Assembly (NCBI GenBank): GCA_963556145.1
Contig: OY744461.1
Span: 2,046,001-2,110,000, forward strand
From: Hygrocybe punicea
Taxonomy: Eukaryota; Basidiomycota; Agaricomycetes; Agaricales; Hygrophoraceae
Reading direction: 5' to 3'
Length of the DNA: 64,000 bases
A program made the translations under genes and the position numbers. Positions 20,094 through 29,990 of this stretch are shown here, in pieces; the stretch's first letter is position 1; every line of letters begins with the position of its first letter. Below the pieces are notes generated by a model. That model was not told where the DNA came from and did not search any database. It saw only the letters and a program-made list of their open reading frames with translations.

Positions 20094-23057
20094 TAGGGTT
20101 GACCACGGGTTGACCACGGGTCCCAGATTGGGACACCGCACCCGTACCCGCCAAACCCGTACCCGAGGCGGGTAAAACCCGCACCCGCACCTGTTTGACC
20201 ACGGGTTGCGGCGGGTTGTGAGGGAGCACCCAGAAGTCGTCACAAACACCTAGCACACATCTATTGACGTGGCGCGGTGTTCTGTGACGGCTTGGTGGTC
20301 CCTCCGACACCTCACCGTCATCGTCTTGTTTTCATGTGGTCCCTCAACTGACCGGCCAGTGGAGTGGTCCCAAGGGACCTCTCAGGATCGGGGACGGAAT
20401 CCAACGGAAAGGTCAAAGGTAGATGGGATAGAGAACTGTCTACTACATCCAGAACTGGCTACTGACTAAGGTCCAGGTCACGTGACATGACAGGCACCAC
20501 TACTACAAGTGCCCCCTCTCTCTGTAGCGACGCCCTCGTCGCTAGTGAAAGAAAGAAAAGCCCAGAAACCAACTGGAAGGACTGAAAGAAAAGCAGAAAA
20601 CAAAAAAGGGAATGCAGAGCACACAAAGAAAAGCAAGGGTACTAGTCTACTCCATATGGATCTAACAAAGGTGGGTCGTGGTGAACAAAAAAAGGTGGGG
20701 AAAAAGTGGTGGAATGTGAAAATAGAAGCGGCACGGCGCGGCGCGGGTTCAGCGGGTGGGTCGTTGGGCACGGGTCGACGCGGGGGGACGTGGGGCCGCT
20801 GTACGATGCGTAGGCGGGGCCGCGAACGCGTCCGTTTGGGGTACGGCCGTCGTAGTACGTCGTGTGGGTGGGGCAATGGGGGATCTGACCTCGGGGGTGC
20901 TGCGGATGGACTTGCGACGTCGGGTACATCGCTTGGGGTCGTCGTATCGTGGGGATGGGCCATTGTGGTGGTGCGTAGACTCGTGGGGGTGTAGGACGTG
21001 GGGCCGTGTGTGTGGAAATGGGGTATGGTGGGGTGGGGCGTGCCGGTCGCGTTGGGTCGACTTTGTTGCCCGGTTCCTGCGTGGGGGCGTTTGATCGCGT
21101 TGGGAATGGGCGTATGGGGCCGTGAAACGAGCCGGCGTGGGGCTCGCGGGTTCTCGCGCGGGTAGCCCGTTGTTGCGTTTCGTTGGGTGGGTTTGGACGC
21201 GTCGTTCGCGCGGGTGCAGGCCGTTGGGTTGGTACAGAGACGGCAGGCGCAAGGGAGTTGACGCGGGCATGTTGTGCTGGGCCCATTGGATCGAGGAAGA
21301 AGGTGCCGGCGTGTGCCAGGAGGGCGAGTTGATGTGGTGACGTGGCGGTTGGGCAACGCGGCAACGGACGGGTGGGCGTGAAAACGGCGTTGGTGAGGAC
21401 AGCGTAGGTGGAAACGAGACCGGTGGGGTTGTGGTACGAACGTGGGGGCGTTGCGAGGGTTTGCGTGTTCAGTAATGTACCTGTGGGCATCTGAATGTAA
21501 AAGGGGAGGTCGAAAACGGGGACGGTGAGGTCGAGGGCGCGTCTTGCTGCGCGACGGCGTTGTTGGATTCGTCGTCCGGCTCGGCAACCTCGTGGGGGTC
21601 TTGTAAGGAGCGTGGGGTGCCGTGGTTGGGCGTGGTTGGTCGGGTTTTTGGTGGGCGAAGCTGGTGACGTGGCTGCGCGAGGTGGCTGTGCGGAATGTTG
21701 AGGTTGCGCGAAAAGTCGTGAGGATGGTCGCGGGGCGTGTAGCAGGATGCGGACGAAGCGCTTGGGCATTCGGAGACTGTTTTTGGTAGGGTTTTGCATG
21801 GGTTTGCTGCGTGGAATCGCGCGGGTGGGCTCTCGGGGTGTTCTCTGTGCTCGAAGATGTGTTGCTCTGTACTGAAAATCGATATATGAGTGGAATGGGG
21901 TGGTCTCGTCTAGCTGCGTGGGTCGAATCGCGCTCTCATCACCACGATGGAGTGGTCCCGAGGGACCTCTCGGGATCGGGGACGGAATCCAACGGAAAGG
22001 TCAAAGGTAGATGGGATAGAGAACTGTCTACTACATCCAGAACTGGCTACTGACTAAGGTCCAGGTCACGTGACATGACAGGCACCACTACTACACCGGC
22101 ACCTCGTCGTCGTCGTGTCATCATCATCACGGCCTGACCAGTAGGTCAGAGCCGATGTCGACGACGCTGTCGACTGGTGGTGGTCCTCATGTCCTCGTGT
22201 CCTCGTCGTCCTCATCATTGTTGTTTTCACCGTCGTCATCACCATCGTCGCGTAATTGCCACAACGAATTTATTTGTTAGCACTGGATGGACGAGAGAGG
22301 GACAGGGCACGTACCTGGAGGCTGGGTGGTGGGAGCACCACCTCCCGGCCGTTTTCCTCCCTCCATGGTTGACGTTGACGTGGTTGAGGTCTTTTTGCCG
22401 CCTGCTCGGTCGCGGTCCTGGTCGTTTGAGTTGGTGGTGGTGGTGACCAACCCGTGACTTCGCATACACGTCGGCTCGCGTTTCGACGCCGTTAGGCCAC
22501 GGGGCTCGCACTTGCGACGTCTTGGCGGCGGCGTCGTGGCTTTGAGCTGGTGTTGGTTGGGCATTGGTGCCAGCGTGGTGGTCTGGGACGCGTTTAGACG
22601 CGTTCTCTTTCACGGGCGTGGGGTTTTGGGTTGGCATTCGCGTGGTCCTTGGTTGTGGTAGTATGGGCGTTTGGAAGTGTGTTTGGGCCGGGGTGGAGCA
22701 TTCGGACGCGTTTTCAGCGGGGGTGGTGGTTCTTGGGAGAGTGTTGAGGCTTGCGCCATTGTTTTAGGTGAGTGGGAATGCGTTGGCGGCTGTTTGAGAT
22801 GCTGTGGGCGTGTTTTTTTGCATCGTCTCTGTCTGCACTGATTGTCTAAGAAAATATAGTTAGTTTAATGTTGAATTACAAAATAAACTTACCTCAGGGC
22901 ACATCGCCCAGTCGTAGTTGCCAATCCATCAAGAACCGCGGTGTCGCGGGTGCGGGTCACAGTTTGGTTGCGGTTGCCAAATTTGGCAACCGTACCCGTA
23001 CCCGTGTCACCCATGACCTAAAAACCGCGGGTGAACCCGTACCTGTGGTCAACCTTA
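20094..23057. mobile_element. Non-autonomous TIR element with perfect 8-bp target duplication
   Basis: Ends TAGGGTTGACCACGGGT and ACCTGTGGTCAACCTTA. ATTATCCA flanks it on both sides (20086-20093, 23058-23065). It interrupts a transposase between VMDN and CRIHH. An 8-bp duplication fits hAT or Zisupton/KDZ-type elements. GC-rich interior, no recognisable transposase; it carries LTR-like direct repeats (20360-22095). Subterminal CCCGTACCCG words resemble those of other elements here. Confidence 0.85.
20360..22095. repeat. Pair of 148-bp direct repeats, TRIM-like
   Basis: 20360-20507 and 21948-22095 are the same length (148 bp) and almost identical; each starts TGGAGTGGTCCC and ends ACCACTACTACA, i.e. 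TG...CA with short inverted ends. They bracket 1.44 kb of GC-rich DNA whose minus-strand frames read Pro/Arg/Thr-rich. This fits a terminal-repeat miniature retroelement inserted in the TIR element. No clean 5-bp target duplication: CCGGC follows the right repeat and occurs 3 bp upstream of the left one. Confidence 0.6.
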
Positions 23058-24939
23058 ATTATCCATTACAATGACCGAATTTCAAGCCGGAAATGGGTTC
23101 ATTTGATCCAACAGTCCCTCAATGAACTGCGCAAACGAAATCTGATTGAAGGCACTCTCAATGATATCAAGGTAGAGGATGCCGTCAAGAGATAAAGCTG
23201 GAAGGATAGAGAATCTGTACTAGTTCAGAATCCGAGTTTAAGAATACGAATACCAACTTCCTTCCACGAATAAAAAATGCTTTCCGAACCGCACGCTGAC
23301 CACGGATCGCCCAGGCTTTTCCCCGGTAAGTCATGCGCCGATCACAGGCACTTTCATCTACAAAAACAAGTTGCTCGGCTGTATACTGTGTGCCGATATG
23401 GTATAGGTACTCTGCACGCTTTTGAGCACTTTGTTCGATTGCATGTTTTGTGAGCTAGATAAACTTCTCTCAGATTGAGTGAGCCTGGCAACGACAGACA
23501 TAATTCACCTTTTTCATTGTGTACCCACTTCGTTTCAACATTTGCCATATTGTTGATAATGAAACCGTAACACCACATCTATCCTGAAGCATGTCTCTGA
23601 GTTCGTCGAGGTATCTATCACAGTTCTTGTCCAGTGCGCCATGGATGAACTAGTTACTCTCTTCAGCTAATGCTCTCATAAATTCTGAGAGACACATACT
23701 GCTACATCATCAGGTGTAAGGTGGAGGGGTCGACCAAGTTTGTTGCCAGCACTTGCTTTGACAACTTGACCTGTGGATTGGTAAAGTGCGAGCACTTGAA
23801 ACACTTTTCTTCGGCTGACTCCAGCAAACGCAATGATATCGTCCAAGGACAGGAAAGACGCCATTCGGACAATTACCCAGCAAAGGTCCTCTGAAACGAT
23901 GGTTGCGGGCATTAGTCAAAGTTGAAGTTGCGGTTGAAGTGCATAATGTGAGAAAACTACATCGTATGAACAACACTCGGAATGCGCGATTACAGCCTAC
24001 TTAGAAAATAAGATGGCCTCAATGTCCCGGGTGCAGAGTGCGACTCTATATATATAACGAGATTTGTCCTAGGTGCCTTTCTTCCTGATGGCTTCACAGT
24101 CCTTGGCAGCGTATTTGACCAGAAGCTTTGCAACGCCAAGTGACATTCCATGGCACACGTTTGCAAGATCCCGTGCCCCACTCTCATGATTGGCTTCTTC
24201 AGCGATTTGGAAGACACGAGAATAGCCATTAGATACCAGAGTATCTGTGAACTGCGCGAAGTTGCGATTATCTGCTCCATGAAGCCCTAAGTCCAGTTCT
24301 CATAGCCATTCACCTGTTAGTGGATATATCAAGGGATTCTCGGCTGGATCCTGTTCCTGGTCATTGGGAATAGCAGCGTTGGTGGTAGCTTGAGCACGGT
24401 AGAAACGTGGTGAGAGCGGGGGTTGGAAATGACCGTATGTCGGATGCCCATATGGTAGATAAGGAGGGAGCTGAGCCGGGTAGTAGTGCTGTAAATACGA
24501 CAGGGGGAGAACAGGAGCACCGGCATGTAGGATTTGTTGAGACGCATTTGCGACTGGGAAATTGGCTAGAGCCAAAGGTAGTGCTGACGGCAACTGATGA
24601 GCAGCCTGAGGCTGCTGCTGCATGATGGTAGTAGGCACAGCAGCCGCAGTATCACTCGCAGTTGTGGGTTCGGGGACTGAGGGTGCTACTGCGTCAGATA
24701 CCCCATCTTTAGGTTCATCTTCAGGGATATTGAGTAGCGGTGGCGGCTTCCAAAGTGATGTGTGAGATCCATCTGCCTGTAATGACAAACAGCCATTAGA
24801 ATTGAATTGATGAGATTGACTCAGTGATTACGCACCAAAAACATGGCCCAGAATGCGATATCAGAAACTGCAAGACGTTGATATGCAGCGCACGTCCCTA
24901 AGCACGGAAACCCTCTATTGGACCTATTCTAGCCTCGGA

Positions 24940-25930
24940 CATGCTGCGATTCGCTGCGATTCATTGCGAAACATCCCGATTTATATGTATCTCCATTGTG
25001 ATGCGACTGCGATATGCGCGCGATACGGGCGATAATTTGACATTACAGTGATTTTCTTCGGAGCGCTTCGGCCCCCTTCGGAAACATATTTCGAGCCTCT
25101 CCAACATCACCCACGCTTGTACTGTTCACCCTATTCCATTCCGATTCCGTTCCGGTTCCAGGGAAGTCTTTATGCGACATGTTTCACTTATTTCAAACAG
25201 TATAGCTCCTATCCTCTAGATATTTTGGAAATTGCTTCGCATGGTGCTATACCCTTTGTTTCAGTTCCATTTCATCCCTATTGCACCATAGTTCTGTCCC
25301 ACACCGTCTATTTGTCTTGCCTTCTTCACCCTTTATTGTCCTAACAACCAACTTCACAAATACCCCCTATAGTTTACATACTAGAGAGACATCTTGTATA
25401 CCCCCGATTCCAGTCTATCATATCACCTCTTTACTGCGCTGTCCATGCGATAGCTCCGCTATACTCTATTAAACTTTGCGTTCCTTCTATAAAGTGCTAC
25501 GTATACGCCGAAAACATCGCTGACTGTTTCGCACATGCCGCGCGCATCGCACACATTGCGCACATCAGAAACATCATCGCCACTATCCAGAGCACCTCTG
25601 AGTATTTTTATTAACCTTTTGGATTGAGATTGAACCCCTCAGAATTCGTACAGCACTGTGGTAGAGTTGGTATTTGATTCCGTTCACATTACCGCAGTGC
25701 ACCCTTTCAACGTCTGTGCTTTCCACTCTTGTAGATGTAGCATTGATGGTTATGTTTATTGCAAAGATGGACCGCATTGAGTTCTTGTATATAGGCAACT
25801 TTAGATTTCGATTCCTGGGTGACGGTATCTTGCATTGCACTCTTTCCACGCCGACTGTCCTGGAATCATTCATACTGGTCAAATTACATATCTCGCCAGC
25901 GAGACCCTGAACATACTGGAATTCCTTTAT
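24940..25930. other. About 1 kb without recognisable coding content
   Basis: Lies between the PB1-like and Cys/WA parts of the accessory gene, where other copies have only short introns, so it is probably another inserted or rearranged segment. Contains GCGATTCGCTGCGATTCATTGCG-type words near 24945-24985 and GCGCGCATCGCACACATTGCG-type words near 25540. No TIR, target duplication or gene found. Confidence 0.35.
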
Positions 25931-25947
25931 TGTCACTCCCCTTTGGT

Positions 25948-27044
25948 TAAGGCCCTCCACGGGTAGGGGTAAACCCGCGGTTATTCCCAAAAGGGTAACG
26001 CGGGTTCGGGTACGGTGTCCCGATTTGGACACCGTGCCCAAACCGCACCCTTCACCCGCGGTATGCGGGTGGCCGCGGGTGGCTGCGGTTGTGCGAGTTG
26101 GCCTCCGGGTTGGCCTCCCAAGACCCAGTAAGTACTTAGTTTTCTGTTATTTTACTACTACTAATTTATTTTATTTTACTTCCTAGATATTTCATATACA
26201 AACCAACTCGAAAATGAACAACAATGAATGACAACAACAACGAATGACAACAACAACGAATGACAACAACAACGAACGCGAGCTCAGCAAGGCAAACAAC
26301 GGAACAAGGCCGGGAGGGTGGTGCGCCCACCGAACGGCCCAGGTATGTGCCCCCATTCTAGCCTCCAAGACATTTGCTAACGCCAGCCAACAACCACGGC
26401 TCCCAACCGCGCCTCACAACAACCACGGCACACCAACCACGCCTCGCGGACACACGTCAACGTGTGTTCGCGAGGTCTCCGGCCACAGAAGACACAAGGA
26501 CCTCACAAACACGCGCAGACGCGTCGACTTGCGCGTAGGGCTCACGCGGCATCCCCACCCCTCGCAAACGAGGTTGAACGAGGTTACCCCCGAGCACGGA
26601 GCCCACCAGAGACCCCCCCGTTTACCTCGCGAGGGTGACGACGACGTCAATTGACGTCCATCTGGCCTGCGCGAGGTATGACGCATAGGGCTCACGCGGC
26701 ACCCCCACCCCTCGCAAACGAGGTTGAACGAGGTTACCCCCCGAGCACGGAGCCCGCCAGAGACCCCCCCATCTACCTCGCGAGGGTGACAATGAGGTAT
26801 GGGGCTCCACTCGCGAACAAGAGTACCCACCAAAGACCCCCGTTTACCTCGCGAGGGTGACGACGACGTCAATTGACGTCCGTCTGGCCCGCGCGAGGTA
26901 TGGGGCTCCCAGGTGCCCGCGGTGTACTGAGTACCCGCCTCTAGTGGGTACGGTATGTACCCGTTATCCGAACGGGTGCGGGTACAGCGGGTACGGGTGC
27001 GGTGTCCGGAAATCGGACCCGCGGTATACCCGTGGAGGGCCTTA
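25948..27044. mobile_element. Non-autonomous TIR element, CpG-rich copy, perfect 8-bp TSD
   Basis: Perfect 18-bp terminal inverted repeat TAAGGCCCTCCACGGGTA / TACCCGTGGAGGGCCTTA; target duplication CCTTTGGT at 25940-25947 and 27045-27052. Interior: intron-like GTAAGT...ACTAAT, ATG plus Asn codons near 26215, the GTRPGGWCAHRTAQ peptide, and two 54-bp dyad modules (26624-26677, 26846-26899) alternating with repeated AGGCTCACGCGGCACCCCC-type blocks. No transposase. It interrupts an exon of the accessory gene. Sister copy at 8240-9100 is CpG-depleted. Confidence 0.9.
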
Positions 27045-28072
27045 CCTTTGGTTTCTTCATTCCGGCGTTTCTGTCAATGATGGATACTCTGAGCACCTTC
27101 TTTGACTTCTTCTTTTGGGCTTGTGTTATTTCTTTTCGTGCGTCGTCCCAAAGGGCTGAGAAATGGATCGGCTTTGTCAAAAGCTTCGGCATTTCTTTCC
27201 GCAAGGCGGTGCTGAACTTGTATGCCAGATTCAAGTCGTCCCTCTTGATACCCAATTCACCAGCAACCATATAGCAGAAGTTTCCCCACTCTAGATCCGA
27301 TTTTACTAGTTTTGTTTCCATTGCGCCATCGATTGGGATCAAGAATTCTAATTCTATCTCTGCAGCTCATCAATGTCACAGGCACCTTGTGACGAGAAAT
27401 TGAGTGTATATACCTGGTTCATCTTCTTCTGATGAATCTTCCCTGGCCTCGTCACTAGATGTCCTAGATTCTATGCTGAGGGGCTTGTCGTCATCACTGA
27501 CCATGAAGTCTCCAGCCGCAGCCGCATTCTCCTCCTTCGGTACACCAAACATGTCCTCTGCTGCCTGCAGTATCCTATCGCGCTCAGCTTCTACTTCGTC
27601 TTATGAATCATTTTCGAAAGATTTGGGAGCAGCAGTGAGTACTTTATGTGATGCACGGCCTACACGACTCGATGGGGGGCGGGGAGTAGGTTCACTGGAA
27701 GATGACTTGGCTGGCCGTCCTCGTTTGACCCCAGCTGATTTTTGAGCAACCTGTTTTTCTTTCTTCCTTGCGTTGCCCATCGGTGGGCTTTTGAGAATGA
27801 TGTGGAAGGTAGGGGTGACGCTAAATCGGACCGGTTTTTTTTTTTTGAGACTAAATTCAGCTCCCCAACTTATTGTTCGGCCAATCACCGCTCACCCAAA
27901 CTTCCCATTACCTTCACGGTGACCAATCGTTGACCAATGGTAGAAGCGTCTAGCAACCACACAAGTGTGGCCGATTCTTCTTACAAACCCATTTATCAAC
28001 GTCGCAATATATCTCTCCAGCCCGCAGAACTGACTGGTACATGGTATTTTGATTGTTTTCAAATCACTAACC

Positions 28073-28361
28073 ATGGAAATAGGATTGCCTGTGTCACCAG
28101 CTGAACCGCTCACGTATGTTTTACCACATAACTTTGACACTACTTGCTGATTCGTCTTTCCTCAGGACATCTACATCCATGGATTCAAACCAACGTGCTA
28201 GTTCCCCAACCCCAACTGACATTGTTTTCAAAGGACTCACAGTTGACGAGTTAACAGTCCGACTCCGTCGGTTTGGCATCAAAGTCTGTGATTTTGTATG
28301 GGAGAAAGTGTTTGGAGAAAAACCGAAAGAAAATCATATTCGTGACAATATTGGTGATTGA
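28073..28361 (+). CDS. Small unknown protein, 78 aa, two exons
   Basis: ATG 28073 (MEIGLPVSPAEPLT), intron 28114-28165 (52 nt, GTATGT...CTCAG), then STSMDSNQRASSPTPTD, VFKGLTVDELTVRLRRFGIK and FVWEKVFGEKPKENHIRDNI, stop TGA 28359-28361. Frame and splice phase agree. Divergent from the accessory gene start at 27780, 293 bp away. It may continue beyond the last codons through an intron, but the only acceptor nearby would make it 32 nt, which is too short. No family recognised. Confidence 0.4.
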
Positions 28362-28613
28362 ATACATACTATTCTATACTCTCAGGTTCAAAAGGAGGAC
28401 TCTTAGCTGCTACAATGTTTCAAGTACACTCTTCGCGTTGAATATAGTTTTCTATGCTAGAAATGCATCTAAACTGCCTTGCGCTCATATGTAAAAAGAA
28501 TGGCTTCCTCATTTTTTCATAGAATGTAAGACATCCCTAAGTTACAAGACAGCACAGCGAAACCGCGGGTGGAAGGCGCACCCACGGTTTCGTCACCGAT
28601 TATCTATTCCCTT

Positions 28614-28668
28614 ACCTCGCGAAGGTGGCCGTCCACATCAATTGATGTGGACCTGGCCCTCGTGAGGT
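28614..28668. repeat. 54-bp-type dyad module (55 bp) in a decayed element
   Basis: ACCTCGCG at one end, CGTGAGGT at the other, and a perfect 22-bp palindrome in the middle (28631-28652) around TCAATTGA. No complete TIR element could be delimited around it. Flanking sequence (28680-28830) is GTCGTTGTCGTGG-like simple repeat. Confidence 0.7.
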
Positions 28669-29009
28669 ACTCTGGCGGTGCTGGTCCCTGTCGCAGTTGA
28701 GTGTCCATTATCGTCGTCACCGTCATGGGTAGTCGTTGTCGTGGGCAGTCGTCGTTGTCGTGGCCATTGTCATCTTGGTCCAGGTGTCTTTGCCTTGGTC
28801 CAGGCCTTGTGCCCACGCCGTCCGGCAGTTCCAACCTAGTCAACAAGCGCACAGCCAATAAAACCACTGAAGATGGAGACTCGGACTCGGAAAGCTCCGA
28901 TAAGCTTGCGATAGCGAGTGCTGACCCGCCGGAGGCAGGATTGGCCACGACTTTGCACCAAATTATAGCCAACGTGGGCTTGACAATGATAATGGTCTTG
29001 ATTGACAGA

Positions 29010-29500
29010 TGAGGCTGCGAAAGCATGGAAATTTCATGCACGCACCTCGTAAGGATCCCCTTGAGCATATTGGCCCTGGTTCTTGGGTGGCATGATGTCG
29101 CTGCGGGTACAGAAAATTCGAATGAGGGGATGGGCATCAAAATCAAAATCAACAACGATTAGTACAAAAATTGGGATGAAAGAACATACCGGCATCTGGC
29201 GTAGTGCCATAGACACAGAATGCGAGCAGGCTTGCATTGATATGGCTTACCATTCCGCCATGAAAAATCGCAGAGGCGGGGCTGGCCTGTAAAAACTAGA
29301 ATTTTAACGGTGAATAATTAGAATGTTTGAAGTATACGAGCACCTAGAGCTCCCTCATGCGATTCGAAAGAGACCGGAATCATGGTCATACGTGCTGCCG
29401 TTGGCAAGAAATAAATCAAGAAGTTTTGAGGCCCAATGAGCCAAAAGCGTGCAAAGTGTGGTGGTGCACAAACAAATGCAAACAGCTGTAATTAATTAAT
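29010..29500 (-). repeat. Inverted repeat arm, partner at 16535-17030
   Basis: Reverse complement of the arm at 16535-17030. On this strand ATGCCACCCAAGAACCAGGG opens a short exon (MPPKNQGQYAQGDPYE) ending at a GTGCGT donor; the corresponding start in the other copy reads ATATCA, so only this copy keeps it. Confidence 0.7.
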
Positions 29501-29990
29501 TAATTTTTTCAGACACATGACAACAATTTGAGGACATTCCGGTTTTCAATAGTGTAACAAAAAGACGTACGAAACTTCGGTGATATCAGAATGGTATCGC
29601 TAGGGTCTGCGTTGTTGTCGTTGGCGTCACTGGGGTCTATGTCGGCGTCGTTCGACAAGTTTTGATGTGTTTGTTTGGCATTATTGGGCTATGCGGACTT
29701 GGACTGGACTCAGACACGCGGACTTTCCAAAACCGGAACTTTCTGCCAAAACCGGAACTTTCTGAACAATTTCCGAAAACGCTGTAAGATCGCCAGGCAC
29801 ACTGAGGCACAGCAAAATTGGTCAAATATGTCACCTGAACAGCATCAATTTATATCCCACAGCTTTCGACTGTCCCAATACAGTAACCCTTAAGCTTCCA
29901 GAAACACGCCTTTCTCGAACAGCGCAAACAACAGCATGGATCAGCACAGACACTCAACCCTCAACTTCGGCTCTTAATATAGGAGTAATA

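Larger units (their letters stand above)
19760..23912 (-). pseudogene. Tc1/mariner-like transposase split by a TIR element
   Basis: Starts MPATIVSEDLCWVIVRMASF with HTH (LSLDDIIAFAGVSRRKVFQV); after introns with intact signals, IHGALDKNCDRYLDELRD, LVFVDESACDRRM (first Asp), YSILPALSLDGILY, and VIVMDN at the right edge of the inserted element; it resumes at the left edge with CRIHHAQFILDMIWER, an intron, and LPLYSPDFNPIELAFSSIKA (third acidic residue). Removing 20094-23057 plus one target copy restores VIVMDNCRIHH exactly. Two in-frame TGAs (23084-23082 in FPA-stop-NSV; 19791-19789 before AWFRHCNYIL) are both explained by CGA to TGA. Ends TAG 19762-19760. CpG content is otherwise normal, unlike the 10-kb copy. 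Confidence 0.85.
24069..27780 (-). pseudogene. Transposon accessory protein split by a TIR element
   Basis: Start ATG 27780 (MGNARKKEKQ). A Pro/Ser/Lys-rich N-terminus reaches a TAA at 27603-27601, then an acidic stretch; intron 27413-27360 joins in frame to the PB1-like segment: EIELEFLIPIDG, SDLEWGNFCYMVAGELGIKR, LNLAYKFSTALRKEMP, LRVSIIDRNAGMKKPK. The TIR element 25948-27044 sits in this exon; across it the frame continues GSDNKGIP to a GTATGT donor. Then, after about 1 kb not understood, the Cys/WA module (FPCLGTCAAYQRLAVSDIAF-WA), an intron, ADGSHTSLWKPP, a Gln/Pro/Tyr linker (24788-24300) and a SAM-like tail (NFAQFTDTLVSNGYSRVFQI, HGMSLGVAKLLVKYAAKD). Ends TAG 24071-24069, only 157 bp upstream of the transposase start, so here the two genes are in tandem. 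Confidence 0.65.

Noticed and set aside
20478..21799. Long Pro/Arg/Thr-rich minus-strand frames in the GC-rich element
   Set aside because: Three frames overlap over the same GC-rich DNA with no motif; better explained by base composition.
25583..26041. Minus-strand ORF of about 150 residues as a host gene
   Set aside because: Its start lies within the TIR element and the rest shows no family, so it is probably a chance frame across an insertion junction.
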